Shown: one piece after another, positions 1 to 7,091 of the stretch
Numbering within the stretch: the stretch's first letter is position 1
How the letters are laid out: the number at the start of each line of letters is the position of its first letter
Assembly (NCBI GenBank): GCA_001303885.1
Contig: LJUE01000038.1
Location: 1 to 20,422, forward strand
DNA: 20,422 bases
Direction: 5' to 3'
Origin: Planctomycetes bacterium SM23_32
GTDB taxonomy: Bacteria > Planctomycetota > Brocadiia > SM23-32
Position numbers and translations under genes: made by a program
The notes under the pieces: generated by a model
Told to the model about the DNA's origin: nothing
The model's database searches: none
What the model saw: the letters and a program-made list of their open reading frames with translations, nothing else

Positions 1-445
1 TGTCCGGGTCGTGGAAGACGCAGCGGAGGACTTCGAGCATCCGCGGCTCGCGGAGCCGCAGGTGGGGGATCGTGTAGACGTCGGGCGCGGTGCCGGTGAA
101 GTTGGTGTGGATGACGAACTGCTCCATGTCGCAGGTGACCAGGAGCGGGGGGTTCTCGAGGGCCTCGCGGTAGCGGAGCAGTTGCTTGTAGGCCTCGTCC
201 AGGTCCTTGTGCTTGCCCTTGTATTCCCAGGCGAAGCAGCCGCGCTTCCAGACGTCGGCCCAGCCGCGGCCGCCGTCGCGTTGCTGCGTGAGCTTCTCGA
301 AGGTGAACCGCTCGCCGGTGGCGTCCACGTCGGCGGGCTTGGGGTGGTCGAGCAGCTCGCAGAGGTCCAGGAAATGCTGCTGGGCGGCCGAGCGCTCGGA
401 CAGGTCGTTGCGGCGCCACTTGCTGGTGAAATAGGCGACGTCCAT
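1..445 (-). CDS. MmeI-like type IIL restriction-modification protein, N-terminal part (truncated by window edge)
   Basis: The reverse strand reads an open frame from ATG at 445 to the window edge (148 codons), beginning MDVAYFTSKWRRNDLSER. The protein looks like the N-terminal nuclease region of MmeI-type enzymes, single polypeptides that combine an endonuclease, a gamma-type adenine methyltransferase and a target-recognition domain. The nuclease signature is visible: D64, nine residues, then E74-Y-K76 (WEYKGKHKDL), the D-X9-EXK arrangement described for MmeI. It is followed by an aromatic stretch (LLVTCDMEQFVIHTNF, about residues 101-116) typical of this domain. The methyltransferase and recognition domains would lie to the left of the window. 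A G-rich Shine-Dalgarno (456-449) precedes the ATG. It is transcribed divergently from the acylation operon. A BREX PglX-type methyltransferase is less likely because the EXK nuclease motif is intact. The family call is inference from motifs; the motif itself is seen. Confidence 0.85.
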   Translation of the reverse strand, partial: MDVAYFTSKWRRNDLSERSAAQQHFLDLCELLDHPKPADVDATGERFTFEKLTQQRDGGRGWADVWKRGCFAWEYKGKHKDLDEAYKQLLRYREALENPPLLVTCDMEQFVIHTNFTGTAPDVYTIPHLRLREPRMLEVLRCVFHDPD

Positions 446-450
446 GTGCT

Positions 451-466
451 CCCCCCGACGGGGCGG
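451..466 (-). promoter_or_regulatory. Hairpin overlapping the ribosome binding site of the MmeI-like gene
   Basis: In the minus-strand mRNA a CCCC segment (463-460) can pair with GGGG (456-453) around a GUC loop. The stem can be extended by two G-C pairs past a one-base bulge. The G-run is also the Shine-Dalgarno for the ATG at 445, so the stem could mask ribosome entry. The stem is short and the functional reading is inference. Confidence 0.3.
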
Positions 467-505
467 CGCGTCCGGCTCGCGCGGAGCGGCGGGCCGCCCC
501 CGCAC

Positions 506-534
506 ATGGTAGGCTGCGGCGCGGGCCCCGTCAA
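506..534 (-). promoter_or_regulatory. Sigma70-type promoter of the MmeI-like gene
   Basis: On the minus strand TTGACG (534-529) is separated by exactly 17 nt from TACCAT (511-506). Transcription would start near 499, giving a leader of about 54 nt before the ATG at 445. The fit is 5/6 at -35 and 4/6 at -10. It is predicted from sequence only. Confidence 0.55.
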
Positions 535-560
535 GGTGCTATGCGAGGGGATAGGGGGCA

Positions 561-619
561 ACGGCCGGTTTCGCGTTGCGCGTTGCGCGTTTCGCCTTTC
601 GCGTTGCGCCCCCGGCCGT
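561..619. repeat. Six tandem 7-bp repeats bracketed by an 8-bp inverted repeat
   Basis: Positions 568-609 are six head-to-tail heptamers: GTTTCGC, GTTGCGC, GTTGCGC, GTTTCGC, CTTTCGC, GTTGCGC. ACGGCCGG (561-568) and CCGGCCGT (612-619), perfect reverse complements, bracket the array. A related trio of heptamers on the opposite strand lies at 7811-7831. The array sits between two divergent promoters and encodes no plausible protein. A second hairpin, CCCGCC-gga-GGCGGG, lies at 629-643. Confidence 0.7.
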
Positions 620-680
620 GTCAGGGCTCCCGCCGGAGGCGGGCAGGCATCTGTGGCTAAAGACGCCCTCGCCGGCTCGC

Positions 681-709
681 TTGTCAGCCCGGCGGGCGTT
701 TCGTAGACT
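681..709 (+). promoter_or_regulatory. Probable promoter of the MBOAT acylation operon
   Basis: TTGTCA (681-686), 17 nt, then TAGACT (704-709). The -35 matches 5/6 and the -10 matches 4/6 of the sigma70 consensus. The leader to the ATG at 780 would be about 64 nt. Moderate confidence because the -10 is imperfect. Confidence 0.4.
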
Positions 710-779
710 CTGCGTGCCTTTCCGGGGAGCGCCCGTTCGGGCCGCGCCGGGCACCCCCCCTCTCTGAACGGAACGTTGC

Positions 780-2243
780 ATGACCTTCACGACGTTCACG
801 TTCGTGCTGTTCCTGCCCCTGGTCTTCGCCGTTTACTGGACGGTGAAGGGGCGGCGGGCCCAGAACGCCGTGCTGATAGCGGCCAGCTACGTCTTCTACG
901 GGTGGTGGGACTGGCGTTTCTGCTCGCTGCTGATCTTCTCCAGCCTGCTGGACTTCGGGGTGGGGATCGGGCTGGGGCGCTGCGAGGGGCGGCGCGTCCG
1001 CAAGGCGCTGCTCGGCCTCTCGCTGCTGGGCAACCTGGGGCTGCTGGGGTTCTTCAAGTACTTCAACTTCTTCGCCGAGAACCTGTCCGCGCTGGCCGAT
1101 TCGGTGGGGCTCTACCTCTCGCCGGTGACGCTGCGGCTGGCGCTGCCGGTGGGCATCAGCTTCTACACGTTCCAGACGCTGAGCTACACCTTCGACGTCT
1201 ACCGGGGGAAGATGCTGCCGACGCGGCGGCTGATTGACTACATGACGTATGTCTCGTTCTTCCCGCAGCTCGTGGCGGGCCCGATCGAGCGGGCGCCGCG
1301 CCTGCTGCCGCAGTTCATGGAGGAGCGCCGCTTCGACCACGACGAGGCGGTGGACGGCTGCCGGCAGATGCTGTGGGGCTTCTTCAAGAAGCTGGCGCTG
1401 GCCGACAACCTGGCGCGCATCGTGGAGCCGGCCTACGCCGGGCCGGAGCTGTTCGGCGGGCCGCGGCTGGCGCTGGCGACGGTCTGTTTCGCTTTCCAGA
1501 TCTACTGCGACTTCTCGGCCTACTCGGACATCGCCATCGGCGCGGGGCGGCTGTTCGGGGTAAGGCTGATGCGCAACTTCGCCTACCCCTACTTCTCGCA
1601 GACGGTGGCGGAGTTCTGGCGGCGCTGGCACATCTCGCTGGCCACCTGGTTCCGCGACTATCTCTACATCCCGCTCGGCGGCAGCCGCGTGCGGCCCCTG
1701 AAGACGGCCTGGAACGTGCTGCTGACGTTCGTCGTCTCGGGGCTCTGGCACGGGGCGTCGTGGAACTTCGTCATCTGGGGCGGCCTGAACGGCCTGGCCA
1801 CGGCGCCGGCCGTCCTCTCGCCCGACCGGGAGAGGAAGACGCCGCAGGACGTTCCGGGCGGCGTGCGCGCCCTGCCGGGGCCGCTCGTGCTGTTGAAGAT
1901 GCTGCGCACGTTCGCCATCATCTGCGTGGGATGGGTCTTCTTCCGGGCGGGGACGCTGCGGGACGCGGTGCTGATCCTGACGCGCATGGCCACGCAGGCC
2001 TTCAGCGGGGCCGGCTACCGGGAGCTGGCGCTCTACGTGAGCGAGGAGGCCGCGGTGCACCGCACGCTGATCGTGCTGGCCGGCTTCGTGCTGGTGGAGT
2101 GGTGGCAGCGCCGCCGCGACCACGTGCTGAGCATCGGCCGGCTGCCCCGCCCGCTGCGGTGGGTGGTCTACACGGCGCTGATCTGGGGCACCCTCTACCT
2201 GGCGAGGAGCAGGACGGCGGAGTTCATCTACTTCCAGTTCTGA
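780..2243 (+). CDS. MBOAT family O-acyltransferase (AlgI-like)
   Basis: A 487-residue polytopic inner-membrane protein of the membrane-bound O-acyltransferase family, resembling alginate acetylation protein AlgI. These proteins pass an acyl group across the membrane for O-acylation of an exported polysaccharide or cell-wall polymer. The N-terminus (residues 1-65) is strongly hydrophobic, with the motif ASYVFYGWWDWRF near 35-47. The family core follows: FPQLVAGPIERAPRLLPQF (161-179), EFWRRWHISLATWFRDYLY with H284, IPLGGSR (297-303), and GLWHGASWNF with H324, the conserved catalytic histidine position. Length matches the family norm of about 450-520. The next gene starts 8 nt downstream and encodes an SGNH-like protein, the usual partner. 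The acyl acceptor cannot be told from the sequence; alginate is not implied, since no alginate synthesis genes are present here. Confidence 0.93.
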   Translation: MTFTTFTFVLFLPLVFAVYWTVKGRRAQNAVLIAASYVFYGWWDWRFCSLLIFSSLLDFGVGIGLGRCEGRRVRKALLGLSLLGNLGLLGFFKYFNFFAENLSALADSVGLYLSPVTLRLALPVGISFYTFQTLSYTFDVYRGKMLPTRRLIDYMTYVSFFPQLVAGPIERAPRLLPQFMEERRFDHDEAVDGCRQMLWGFFKKLALADNLARIVEPAYAGPELFGGPRLALATVCFAFQIYCDFSAYSDIAIGAGRLFGVRLMRNFAYPYFSQTVAEFWRRWHISLATWFRDYLYIPLGGSRVRPLKTAWNVLLTFVVSGLWHGASWNFVIWGGLNGLATAPAVLSPDRERKTPQDVPGGVRALPGPLVLLKMLRTFAIICVGWVFFRAGTLRDAVLILTRMATQAFSGAGYRELALYVSEEAAVHRTLIVLAGFVLVEWWQRRRDHVLSIGRLPRPLRWVVYTALIWGTLYLARSRTAEFIYFQF

Positions 2244-2251
2244 GGGCTGCA

Positions 2252-3286
2252 GTGCGGCGCTTCGTCATCAAGGGCTTGCTCTTCACGCTGCTCCAGGCGG
2301 GCGTGCTGGCGGGCGTGTACTGGCGCTATGAGCCGCAGCTGCTCGCCCCGGCGGGGGTGAACCTGATGAAGCACGACATCCTGGAGCGCCAGCCTTCGCC
2401 GCGGCTGGTGCTGGTGGGCGGCTCCAGCGTGCGGCAGGGCACCTCTTCACGTGAGCTGGAGCGGGCGCTCGGCTATCACCCGGTGAACATGGGCCTGAGC
2501 ATCCACCTGGGGCCCTACTGGCAGGTGCGCGAGATCGAGCCGTACCTGCGCCCCGGGGACGTCGTGGTGATCTCGTTCCAGCCGCGCGTCTTCGGCGAGC
2601 CGACCCACACGCGCAGGGACGACATCCTCTACGTCATCGAGCTGCGCCCCGCCTACGCGCGCTTCCTGAGCCTGCAGGACATTAAGCCCCTGCTGGACCG
2701 GGGGGTGCTGCCCTACCTCACCTACGTGGTCAACCAGGCGATCACCCCCAGGGAGTTCGGCTCGCTGCGCAACTACGAGACCACCTACGGCGACCTGGCG
2801 CGCCTGCCGCCCGACGACCCGCAGGCCGTCCGGTGGCTGCGGATGTTCCCCGAGCACTGGCGCCCCTGCCGCGCGGCAGGGCTGCGGCGCTTCCTGAACC
2901 GGTTCCACGAGCGCTGCCGCGCGCGCGGCGTGCGCGTCTTCTTCTCCTTCCCCTCGGCGCCGACCCCGCGGTGCGCCGAGAACCGCGAACTGATCGAGGA
3001 GGTCGAAAGGCGCTTCTGCACGGGGCTTGAGGTGCCCGTGCTGAACCGGACCATGGAAGCCAGCCTGCCAATGGACTGCTTCAACGACGCCCTCTTCCAC
3101 GTGGACCGCAAAGGGCAGAGGGAGCGGACCGCCATGTTGATCGAGCGGCTCTCTGCCGCGCTCGGCGCCGACGCCCCGGCCGCCCGGCAGCTCACGGAGC
3201 CGGGGCGCCGAACAGAGCCGCCGCGGCGGCGCGGGCGGCTGGAGCCGCCGCCACGGGAGCGTCGCCGGCGCGAGCCGGCGCGTTGA
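2252..3286 (+). CDS. SGNH-hydrolase-like protein, partner of the MBOAT acyltransferase
   Basis: A 344-residue protein read from GTG 2252, chosen because GAGGG lies 6 nt upstream and the first residues form a signal anchor (about residues 4-23, KGLLFTLLQAGVLAGVYW). Translation is closely coupled to the MBOAT gene (8-nt gap). The rest fits an SGNH/GDSL-like fold: beta strand plus Ser motif LVLVGGSS (52-59, S58/S59 as candidate nucleophile) and a C-terminal D279-x3-H283 (NDALFHVD), the expected Asp/His pair. In AlgX/AlgJ/PatB-type systems such a periplasmic protein transfers the acyl group from the MBOAT protein to the polymer. The last 35 or so residues are a low-complexity Arg/Pro/Glu tail with no counterpart in typical family members. 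The fold assignment is inference from motifs and context. Confidence 0.72.
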   Translation: MRRFVIKGLLFTLLQAGVLAGVYWRYEPQLLAPAGVNLMKHDILERQPSPRLVLVGGSSVRQGTSSRELERALGYHPVNMGLSIHLGPYWQVREIEPYLRPGDVVVISFQPRVFGEPTHTRRDDILYVIELRPAYARFLSLQDIKPLLDRGVLPYLTYVVNQAITPREFGSLRNYETTYGDLARLPPDDPQAVRWLRMFPEHWRPCRAAGLRRFLNRFHERCRARGVRVFFSFPSAPTPRCAENRELIEEVERRFCTGLEVPVLNRTMEASLPMDCFNDALFHVDRKGQRERTAMLIERLSAALGADAPAARQLTEPGRRTEPPRRRGRLEPPPRERRRREPAR

Positions 3287-3327
3287 GCGGCCCGAAGGCA
3301 TGGGGCCAGACAGGGAGGGGAGCTTCC

Positions 3328-3819
3328 GTGTTCGACTACCGGCACAGGCAGACGGGCCCCTGGTTCGTGCTGCTGCTCCTTGTGGCCCTGGGGGCGGCCG
3401 GCTGGGCGGTGTGGGGCGCGCTGACCGGACAGCTCCACCCGGGCGTGCGGCTGATCCTCATCGCGCCGGCGGCCATCTTCTCCCTGCTGGCGGCCTGCGT
3501 GGTTTACCTGGAGGTGCGCGACGAGGGATACCGGCTCTCGGTGCAGTTCGGGCCCCTGCCGATCTTCGGCACGTCCGTCCTGTACGACGACATCGAGTCC
3601 GTGGAGCCCGCGCGTCTCGGCCTGCTGCAGGGCTTCGGGCTGCACCTTGTTCCGGGGGCCTTCATCTCGGTGCGGATCAGGGGCGACGAAGCGGTGTGCA
3701 TACGGCTGAAGCGGCGCCGGCCGATATGGTTCTGCAGGACGGTCTACCTGGGCACGGACGACGCCGAGGGGCTGCTGGAGTTCCTGCGGCGGAAGATCGC
3801 CCAGGGGGCCGGGCAGTGA
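3328..3819 (+). CDS. Small membrane protein with PH-like C-terminal domain (paralogue A)
   Basis: A 163-residue protein from GTG 3328, preferred over TTG 3283 because AGGGAGGGGAG lies just upstream and the product then starts VFDYRHRQTG, aligning with the next gene's VSDYDHKQVC. Two hydrophobic segments lie at about 12-32 and 41-61, followed by a soluble beta-rich region: LEVRDEGYRLSVQFGP, then VLYDDIESVEPA, ending LGTDDAEGLLEFLRRKI. This layout resembles bacterial PH (bPH) domain proteins, in which a two-helix membrane anchor precedes a small PH-like barrel. The function is unknown. Its place directly after the MBOAT/SGNH pair (41-nt gap) suggests co-transcription but not necessarily a shared pathway. 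Confidence 0.72.
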   Translation: MFDYRHRQTGPWFVLLLLVALGAAGWAVWGALTGQLHPGVRLILIAPAAIFSLLAACVVYLEVRDEGYRLSVQFGPLPIFGTSVLYDDIESVEPARLGLLQGFGLHLVPGAFISVRIRGDEAVCIRLKRRRPIWFCRTVYLGTDDAEGLLEFLRRKIAQGAGQ

Positions 3820-4301
3820 GCGACTACGACCACAAGCAGGTCTGCCCGCTGACGGTGCTGGTGCTGGCGGCGGGCATCGCCTGCGGGATGGCGGCGGGCG
3901 CAGCCCTGGTCTGGGGCAGCGCGGAGGGGGCGCTGTCGCTTGCCGTGCTCGGGTGGGGTGGGATGGTCTTTGCGGCGTTCTTCGCCGGCGCGTTCCTGCA
4001 CATGCGCGTGCGCGACCGGGGGGACGCCCTGGCCATCGAGTACGGCCCGGTCACGCTGGTGCACCGCGAAGTGCCTTACGACGCGGTCGCGTCAGTCGAG
4101 GTCACGGCGATCGGACAGCTCCAGATGTGGCAGGTCAGGCAGGGGCGGCCGATGCGGGTCTACGCGGTGCGCCGGGGGCCAGCGGTGCAGGTGAACCTGA
4201 AGAAGCTGCCCGGCGAGCGGCTGGCGCGGGCCGTCTTGATCGGCACGGACGACGCCGAGGGGCTGGTGGGATTCCTGCGAGGCAGGCTCGGCGCCGGATG
4301 A
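3816..4301 (+). CDS. Small membrane protein with PH-like C-terminal domain (paralogue B)
   Basis: A 161-residue protein whose GTG start (3816) overlaps the TGA of the preceding gene in a GTGA junction, implying coupled translation. It is a diverged tandem duplicate of its neighbour. Shared features are the start (V-x-DY-x-H-x-Q), two membrane segments at about 11-30 and 38-60, the block MRVRDRGDALAIEYGP against LEVRDEGYRLSVQFGP, VPYDAVASVE against VLYDDIESVE, and the ending IGTDDAEGLVGFLRGRL against LGTDDAEGLLEFLRRKI. Function is unknown. The pair could form a heteromeric membrane complex, as tandem bPH-type proteins often do, but that is inference. Stop codons of this gene and the convergent regulator gene are 46 nt apart, with no clear terminator between them. 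Confidence 0.72.
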   Translation: MSDYDHKQVCPLTVLVLAAGIACGMAAGAALVWGSAEGALSLAVLGWGGMVFAAFFAGAFLHMRVRDRGDALAIEYGPVTLVHREVPYDAVASVEVTAIGQLQMWQVRQGRPMRVYAVRRGPAVQVNLKKLPGERLARAVLIGTDDAEGLVGFLRGRLGAG

Positions 4302-4346
4302 GTGCTCGCGCCACGTCGCCAGCCGTCGGGCAGGGCGTGGGGCGCG

Positions 4347-5024
4347 CTACCTCCAGGGCGGGCCGCCGTGGCCCCTGCGCCCGCCGCCGGAGCGCCGCAC
4401 GTAGATCTGGCGCGCCATGTGCTCGTCAATGCCGAACTGCGAGCCCCCCAGCTCCACCAGGAACGAAGGGAAGCGCTGTCTGACCACCAGCTCCGTGCCG
4501 GGCAGGGCGCCGATGGCCATGAGCTTGCGCAGGTCGGCCACCTCGGCGCTGTGCAGGTAGGCCACGACGGCCGGCTCGTGGCGCTCCAGTTCGGCGACGG
4601 TGGTCAGCAGCGGGCCGGTCTGGCGCTCCATGCGGCGGCAGCAGTCGCCGGGGGGTATGGGCTTGCCGTGGGGGCAGACGCGGGGGTGGCCCAGCATGGT
4701 GCAGACCCGCTCCTCCAGGCCTCGGTGCAGGCCGTGCTCGAGCTTGCAGCCCGCCGCGTGCATCTCCTCGTCATCGCTGTCCAGCACGTCCTTGAGCAGC
4801 CGCTCGGCCAGCCGGTGCCGGCGCACGCAGCCCTGCGCCTCCAGACGCCCTTCCCGGGTCAGCTTCGCCTCGCGGTCCCCCAGCTCCACCAGGCCGAGCT
4901 GCTTCAGGGAGCGCAGTTCGTAGGCGTCGGCCAGCATGCCGGGATCAGCGCGCTCGTGCTGCTCCTCGATGAGGATCCACAGGTGTTCGAGGATCTCTTC
5001 CTCTCTCTCGGTCAGCTCTCTCAT
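4347..5024 (-). CDS. DtxR-family metal-dependent regulator with C-terminal FeoA/SH3-like domain
   Basis: A 225-residue protein, last gene of the feo operon (39-nt gap after feoB). The ATG at 5024 is preferred because GGAGGAG lies just upstream. The family signature CKLEHGL (Cys-x2-Glu-His metal site) is followed by a Cys-rich block GHPRVCPHGKPIPPGDCCRR. The C-terminal 75 residues (GPLLTTVAELERHEPAVVAY, LRKLMAIGALPGTELVV, ending ARQIYVRRS) match the FeoA/SH3-like fold that in Feo systems helps FeoB. The N-terminal winged helix is compressed: between LADA and the wing (LGLVELGDREAKLTREG) about nine residues of the usual turn and recognition helix are missing compared with the other DtxR protein in this operon. 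No separate feoA is present, so this protein may supply FeoA function, DNA binding, or both. Confidence 0.85.
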   Translation of the reverse strand: MRELTEREEEILEHLWILIEEQHERADPGMLADAYELRSLKQLGLVELGDREAKLTREGRLEAQGCVRRHRLAERLLKDVLDSDDEEMHAAGCKLEHGLHRGLEERVCTMLGHPRVCPHGKPIPPGDCCRRMERQTGPLLTTVAELERHEPAVVAYLHSAEVADLRKLMAIGALPGTELVVRQRFPSFLVELGGSQFGIDEHMARQIYVRRSGGGRRGHGGPPWR

Positions 5025-5063
5025 CTGCACTCCTCCGCGGCGGCCCTCGATCCACACAGGATG

Positions 5064-7091
5064 CTACGGCGTGACACCGGCCGCCACAAGCGCATGGAAG
5101 ACGACGAACGCCACGCCGAACGCAATCGTGAACACCGCCCCTGCGATGGCCACGCTCGCAGCCCAGCCCCGCTCCTTGGCCGTCATCAGGAACTGGGCGA
5201 TGCAGGGCAGGAACAATGTCAAGGCAATGGCGCCCACCACAAGCTGCACGCCGTTCAACATGCCGGCCTTGCGCAGGTCGTAGAGCCCGGCCGCCCCGTA
5301 ATCGCGGCGGAAGAAGCCGAGCACGAAGATCTTGGCGGCCTCCGGCGGCATGCCGATCCAGCGGACCGGGTACTCGAGGATGCCGATGATCAGGTCGAAC
5401 AGCCGCGTGAGCCGGCCCAGCCAGATCAACACGCTGGCGATAAGGAACAGCGGCAGGACCTCCATGAAGTACCACTTCACGCGCGCCAGCGTCTTGGTGA
5501 CAATGTTGCCCAGCCGGGGCCATCGCAGCGGGGGTATCTCCACGTAGAAGGGGTCGCTGCGCCCCGGAAACAGGCGGTCCGCCAGCAGGCCGATAGTCAG
5601 GTAGACGCCCAGGATCACCAGGCCCCAGGTCAGCAGCGCCGCCGGCCGGCCGCTCAGCAACCCCACAATCACGCCGAGCTGCGCCGAGCACGGCACTGCC
5701 AGGCTCAGCAGCAGCGTGGCGATCATCCGCTCGCGCTTGCTCGACAGCGTGCGCGTGACCATGGTGGCCATCGTCACGCACCCGAACCCCAGCACCATGG
5801 GGATCACAGCCCGCCCGCTTAGCCCCAGCTTCTTGAAGACCCGGTCCAGCAGCAGCGCCAGACGCGGCAGGTAGCCCACATCCTCGATGAAGGAAAAGAC
5901 CAGGAAGAACAGCGCCACGATGGGCAGGATGATGGCCACCGCGTAGCGCAGCCCCAGCGTCACGATGCCGTACTCCCCCACCACCAGCTCCTGCATGACC
6001 GGCCAGGGCAGCACGTGCTCGACCAGCCGCGTCAGGGGCGGGTTGATCCAGCTCTCGAAGAGGCGCGCCTCCAGGAGGTTCACTATCGTGCCCGCCCCGA
6101 ACTGCCCGACGAACTTGTAGAGCGCCAGGTACAGCACGAGGATCAGGACCGGTATGCCCGTCAGCGGGTTGACCAGCAACCAGCCGAGCCGGTCCGACAG
6201 GGAGGGCACCGGCGCCTGGCCTTGCGTGACGGCGCGGTCCACGGCAGCGGTCGCCCAGCGGTGGCGCTCCAGGGCCAGCAAGTGGTCAACGGGCTGGGTC
6301 GCCGCCCGCCGGGCGCGCTCCACCAGCGCACGGACCCGGGGGTAGACGTCGGGCTCGGTGCGCTCGACCAGGCGGTGGACCTCTTCGTCGCCCTGCAGCA
6401 GCAGAAGGCCCAGGCACCGCCGCCGGACGGGATACTGGCCGCTCATCAGCGCGTCCAGCTCGCACAACAGCTCCTCGACGCGCAGCCCCCCCCGCGCCCG
6501 GTAGCGGAACCGGTCCGCGTCCGGCCGGCCGACGCCGGCGGCGATGCGGCGCCGCAACTCGTCCATGCCCCGGCCCGTCGTGCAGACTGTGCCCACGACG
6601 GGCACCCCCAGCTCGTCCTCCAGCGCCCGGGCGTCAATGCTCAGCCCGCGCGCCTCCGCCTCGTCCAGCATGTTGAGCACCAGCACCAGCGGCAGCCCCG
6701 CCTCGATGAGCTGGTAGGTCAGCAGCAGCATGCGGCGCAGGTTCTTGGCGTCCGCCACATGGATCACCACGTCCGGCGCCGCCTCCATCAGGATGGAGCG
6801 GGCCACCCCCTCCTCCTCCGACAGGGGCAGCAGGGAATACATGCCGGGCGTGTCCACCACTTCGTACTGGCGCCCCCCGACGCGGCCGGCTCCGCGCGAG
6901 ACCTCCACCGTCGTGCCCGGGTAGTTCGAGACGGTGACGTAGATCCCCGTCAGGTTCCCGAACAGCACGCTCTTGCCCACGTTGGGGCTGCCCACCAGCG
7001 CGATGCGAGCGGTCGCCGACGCGCGCTCCTCGTCGCGAGCCCCGTGCTCGGCAACGGGCACTCCCATGATGGACAGCAGTTTACTCAACAT
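5064..7091 (-). CDS. feoB: Ferrous iron transporter FeoB
   Basis: A 675-residue FeoB, the GTP-dependent Fe2+ uptake permease of the inner membrane. The ATG at 7091 is preferred over 7157 because GGCGGAG precedes it and the product then begins normally; it overlaps the upstream regulator gene by 11 nt. The N-terminal G domain shows G1 GSPNVGKS (34-41), the switch NYPGTT (56-61), G3 DTPG (80-83) and G4 NMLD (140-143), the NxxD form typical of FeoB. A helical GDI-like region follows to about residue 280. The C-terminal half is a multi-spanning membrane domain with the two family Gate-type blocks, including VLGFGCVTMATMVTRTLSSK and LAVPCSAQLGVIVGL with their conserved cysteines. No frameshift is seen. 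It is translated between two DtxR-type regulators and is presumably shut off by iron via the operator at 7675-7694. Confidence 0.95.
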   Translation of the reverse strand: MLSKLLSIMGVPVAEHGARDEERASATARIALVGSPNVGKSVLFGNLTGIYVTVSNYPGTTVEVSRGAGRVGGRQYEVVDTPGMYSLLPLSEEEGVARSILMEAAPDVVIHVADAKNLRRMLLLTYQLIEAGLPLVLVLNMLDEAEARGLSIDARALEDELGVPVVGTVCTTGRGMDELRRRIAAGVGRPDADRFRYRARGGLRVEELLCELDALMSGQYPVRRRCLGLLLLQGDEEVHRLVERTEPDVYPRVRALVERARRAATQPVDHLLALERHRWATAAVDRAVTQGQAPVPSLSDRLGWLLVNPLTGIPVLILVLYLALYKFVGQFGAGTIVNLLEARLFESWINPPLTRLVEHVLPWPVMQELVVGEYGIVTLGLRYAVAIILPIVALFFLVFSFIEDVGYLPRLALLLDRVFKKLGLSGRAVIPMVLGFGCVTMATMVTRTLSSKRERMIATLLLSLAVPCSAQLGVIVGLLSGRPAALLTWGLVILGVYLTIGLLADRLFPGRSDPFYVEIPPLRWPRLGNIVTKTLARVKWYFMEVLPLFLIASVLIWLGRLTRLFDLIIGILEYPVRWIGMPPEAAKIFVLGFFRRDYGAAGLYDLRKAGMLNGVQLVVGAIALTLFLPCIAQFLMTAKERGWAASVAIAGAVFTIAFGVAFVVFHALVAAGVTP

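Noticed and set aside
568..609. Heptamer array as a CRISPR
   Set aside because: Units are 7 bp with no spacers and no cas genes nearby.
684..2123. Minus-strand open frame opposite the MBOAT gene
   Set aside because: Its composition (runs of R, H, Q, P, E) is that of an antisense shadow in GC-rich DNA.
3283..3327. TTG 3283 as start of the first PH-like gene
   Set aside because: It would overlap the previous stop and add 15 residues that do not align with the paralogue; GTG 3328 has a strong ribosome binding site and aligns.
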